A stretch of 64,000 bases of DNA from Alistipes timonensis JC136 (GTDB lineage Bacteria > Bacteroidota > Bacteroidia > Bacteroidales > Rikenellaceae). Shown here one piece after another: positions 61,866-64,000 of this stretch (positions are counted from its first letter, which is position 1; each line of letters opens with the position of its first letter). The stretch covers positions 186,001 through 250,000 of the forward strand of contig NZ_FNRI01000004.1 in the NCBI RefSeq assembly GCF_900107675.1, written 5' to 3'. Under the pieces are notes generated by a model. It was not told where the DNA came from. It saw nothing but the letters and a program-made list of their open reading frames with translations, and searched no databases. The position numbers and the translations under genes were made by a program.

Positions 61866-62630
61866 TTAGTCGCGCCTTCCGAGGATCAGGAAGACGTAGT
61901 AGAGGACCGAGGCGATGGCGCTCAACGCCGCCACGAGGTAGGTGCGGGCCGCCCATGAGAGGGCTTCCTTGGCCTGTGCGAGCTGTGCGCCCTGCATCGT
62001 GCGGCTGGTCTGCAGCCACTCCACGGCGCGGGCCGAAGCGTTGTACTCCACGGGCAGCGTGACGAGCGAGAAGACCGCCGACATGGCGATCATGCCCACG
62101 CCGATCCAGCAGAGGAGTTCGTTCTGCGTCGAGGCCAGGATCACCAGGCCCAGGATGATGACCCACGTGGCGGCCGACGAGGCGAACTGCACGACGGGAA
62201 CCAGCTGCGAACGCAATACCAGCGGCGCATAGCCCTGCGCGTGCTGTACGGCGTGGCCGCACTCGTGGGCGGCTACGGCCGCTGCGGCGACGCTCGTCGA
62301 CGAGTAGACCGAGTCGCTCAGGTTGATGGTCATCGTCTGCGGGTTGAAATGGTCGGTGAGATGACCGCCGACGTGCGTCACTTTTACGTTGTGGATGTTG
62401 TTGTCGCGCAGCATCTTCTCGGCTACCTCGGCACCGGTCAGTCCGCCCGGGAACTGGACCTTCGAATACTTTTTGAACACCGACTGCAGGCGTGCCTGCA
62501 CGATGAAGCCGATGACGCCGATGGCGATAATCAGCACGAACATGCCCATCGTGGCGGCCGAGTAGCTGATTCCGGCGCTCTCCTGGGTGTAATAGCCTGC
62601 CTGGAGCAGTGCAATCATAGGAAATGTCAT
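61866..62630 (-). CDS. YugP-type membrane zinc metallopeptidase
   Basis: 254 residues. Helix 1 near 27-45, catalytic HECGH at 122-126, two more helices, and a C-terminal membrane segment. It matches the YugP/Peptidase_M membrane family of unknown substrate. The N-terminal MTFPMIALLQAGYYTQ could be a short lead before the helix. It lies in the middle of the SDR-to-PAP2 operon. Confidence 0.9.
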   Translation of the reverse strand: MTFPMIALLQAGYYTQESAGISYSAATMGMFVLIIAIGVIGFIVQARLQSVFKKYSKVQFPGGLTGAEVAEKMLRDNNIHNVKVTHVGGHLTDHFNPQTMTINLSDSVYSSTSVAAAAVAAHECGHAVQHAQGYAPLVLRSQLVPVVQFASSAATWVIILGLVILASTQNELLCWIGVGMIAMSAVFSLVTLPVEYNASARAVEWLQTSRTMQGAQLAQAKEALSWAARTYLVAALSAIASVLYYVFLILGRRD

Positions 62631-62638
62631 AGCGTTTT

Positions 62639-63388
62639 CTATTTTGTTTTGCGGTACGTGTAATAGGCTCCGGCCTGTTGGGCGGGCATCAGTACCATAT
62701 CATTAACGTTCATGTGCGCGGGTAATTGTGCTGCCCATGCGATCGCTTCGGCGATGTCGTCGCCGGTGAGGGGCTCGACGCCCGTGTAGACCGCGTCGGC
62801 GCGCTCCTTGTCGCCGTGGAAGCGGACCTCGGAAAACTCCGTCTCGACCATCCCCGGACGGATTTCGGTCACTTTGATCCCGGCCGACAGCAGGTCGGCC
62901 CGCATCGACTGCGAAATGGCGTGCACGGCGTGTTTCGAGGCGCAGTAGACCGCGCCGTTCTCGTAGGCTTCGGTCCCGGCGATCGAGCCGATGTTGAAGA
63001 TATGCCCGCCGCCCGCGGCGACCATCTTCGGGGCGATGACGCGCGTGACGTACAGCAGCCCTTTGACGTTGGTGTCGATCATGGCGTCCCAGTCGCGGGT
63101 GTCGCCTTGGTCGATGTGTTCCAGTCCGGCGGCCAGTCCCGCGTTGTTGACCAGCAGGTCGACCCGTCCGAGTGGTTCGAGGTTCCGGCGCACCTCCTCT
63201 TCGGAGCGCACGTCGAACACGAGCGTCGTGCAGCGGCCTCCCGCGGCTTCGATCTCGGCTTTCAGCGCCGCGAGACGTTCGGCACGCCGTCCGGTGACCG
63301 TGACGGCATATCCTTCTTTCGCAAGCCGGAGCGCCGCGGCGCGTCCGATGCCCGACGTCGCACCCGTAATAAGAGCTTCCTTTTTCAT
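62639..63388 (-). CDS. SDR-family oxidoreductase (YdfG-like)
   Basis: 249 residues. NADP-binding TGATSGIG (8-15) with the basic pocket GRR, the NNAG block (81-84), and a catalytic triad of Ser135, Tyr148 and Lys152. YdfG relatives reduce 3-hydroxy acids or serine. First gene of the operon; a -7 box lies at 63409. The substrate is not known, and its link to the acyltransferase genes is unexplained. Confidence 0.92.
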   Translation of the reverse strand: MKKEALITGATSGIGRAAALRLAKEGYAVTVTGRRAERLAALKAEIEAAGGRCTTLVFDVRSEEEVRRNLEPLGRVDLLVNNAGLAAGLEHIDQGDTRDWDAMIDTNVKGLLYVTRVIAPKMVAAGGGHIFNIGSIAGTEAYENGAVYCASKHAVHAISQSMRADLLSAGIKVTEIRPGMVETEFSEVRFHGDKERADAVYTGVEPLTGDDIAEAIAWAAQLPAHMNVNDMVLMPAQQAGAYYTYRKTK

Positions 63389-63408
63389 ATCGAACCCTTT
63401 GTTTGCCG

Positions 63409-63416
63409 CAAAGATA
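63409..63416 (-). promoter_or_regulatory. -7 box of the SDR-PAP2 operon
   Basis: TATCTTTG on the minus strand, 20 bp before the SDR ATG. At -33 only a TTTCG-like match is seen. Confidence 0.5.
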
Positions 63417-63617
63417 GGAAAAAACGAGCGGTTTCGAAATACTTCCCGGATGATAAAAGTGGTGTTACGATGTTAATCGGTACAAAAAAGCCGGACTGTT
63501 CCAAAACCGGATTGCAGGGGCTTTGTAAAACCTTCCGACTCATAAAAGTGTCGTCACGACACCCGAAATACGAAATTTATATGTTACTTTGCATAAATTT
63601 TCTGCAAAACAACTGCC

Positions 63618-64000
63618 ATGAATCTCGCCTTTTTCATCGCACGCCGTATGGCGAAGCCCTCCCCGGAGAACAAGCCCGGGGTGATGGAGCGCATCGCCGT
63701 GGTGTCGGTGGCGCTGGGTGCGGCGGTGATGATCCTCGCGATGGCCGTCATCATGGGGTTCAAACGCGAAGTGGCGCACAAGATGACGGGCTTCGCCGCC
63801 CACGTCTCGGTGACCGACGTGCGGGGTGTCAACGCCCTCGATTCGGAACCCGTGCACCGCAGCGCGCACCTCGAGGAGCTGATCCGCGCGACCGACGGCT
63901 TCGAGGCGATGGCTCCCTATGCCGTGAAGGGCGGCATCGTCCGCACGGCCGACGCCGTGGGCGAGGTGATGCTCAAAGGCGTCGAGGGGGATTACGACTG
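63618..64000 (+). CDS. FtsX/LolC-E-type ABC transporter permease, partial
   Basis: 127 residues are visible and the rest lies beyond the right edge. MNLAFFIARRMAKP, then a first helix (about 25-45, VVSVALGAAVMILAMAVIMGF) and a periplasmic domain resemble LolC/LolE and MacB permeases. The protein likely moves lipoproteins out of the inner membrane. A weak TTACTTTG -7-like motif lies at 63594. Its ATPase partner is not in view. Confidence 0.82.
   Translation, partial: MNLAFFIARRMAKPSPENKPGVMERIAVVSVALGAAVMILAMAVIMGFKREVAHKMTGFAAHVSVTDVRGVNALDSEPVHRSAHLEELIRATDGFEAMAPYAVKGGIVRTADAVGEVMLKGVEGDYD

Noticed and set aside
63594..63601. TTACTTTG as promoter of the permease gene
   Set aside because: It departs from TAnnTTTG at the second base and has no TTTG at -33; too weak to list as a feature.
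1..64000. CRISPR array, tRNA or rRNA genes, insertion sequences
   Set aside because: No regularly spaced direct repeats, cloverleaf, rRNA motifs or transposase-like proteins were seen in either strand. The only tandem repeat is the 61-bp unit near 13.0 kb, which has no spacers.

Overview
The window looks like chromosome of a Bacteroidota gut-type bacterium, most likely Alistipes or a close Rikenellaceae relative. Seen in the sequence: GC-rich coding DNA, a SusC/SusD pair, BACON and PKD-like lipoproteins, a metzincin protease of the DUF5117 type, and promoters fitting the Bacteroidota consensus (TTTG, about 19 bases, TAnnTTTG). The genus is an inference. No tRNA, rRNA, CRISPR array, transposase or intact prophage gene was found.

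Layout. (1) 1-7632, minus strand: an RSH-type (p)ppGpp synthetase followed by an arginine operon (GNAT acyltransferase, argG, argC, argD, argF', partial argB). The carbamoyltransferase is of the N-succinylornithine type. (2) 7714-19232: housekeeping genes. These are a HlyIII membrane protein, a PHP phosphoesterase, a compact menA-xseA-xseB-methyltransferase operon, a plug/TonB_C hybrid protein, prfA with an alkyltransferase-like gene, two tandem esterase paralogues, and leuS. A three-copy tandem repeat of about 61 bp carries hairpins near 13.0 kb. (3) 19398-20450: a lipoprotein made of seven repeats, probably a beta-propeller.

(4) 20780-39660, plus strand: the str-S10-spc-alpha ribosomal supercluster, with 33 genes from rpsL to rplQ including fusA, secY, map, infA, rpmJ and rpoA. 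It is interrupted by 696 bp between rpsN and rpsH. That insert holds a strong terminator-like hairpin, further inverted repeats, a stretch resembling a decayed group II intron domain I, and a perfect -7 promoter for rpsH. A long hairpin also separates rpsJ from rplC.

(5) 40115-50651, plus strand: a six-gene SusCD operon driven by a consensus promoter. It encodes SusC, SusD, a DUF4843 lipoprotein, a PKD-like lipoprotein, a large secreted metzincin and a BACON lipoprotein. It has no glycoside hydrolase, so a peptide or glycoprotein uptake role (RagAB-like) is inferred. (6) 50722-56343, minus strand: a PepSY-type membrane protein, a small Cys/His lipoprotein, MaoC dehydratase, an exported PHP protein, tpiA and lysS. 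(7) 56527-58074: a BACON-like plus DNA/RNA endonuclease lipoprotein. (8) 58103-63388, minus strand: a tight five-gene operon of SDR, YugP-type protease, SGNH hydrolase, MBOAT acyltransferase and PAP2 phosphatase. It looks like a cell-surface O-acylation module. (9) 63618-64000: the start of a LolC/E-type permease.

The items most worth following up are the split ribosomal operon, the RSH with a lost hydrolase motif at the head of the arginine operon, and the protease-bearing SusCD operon.
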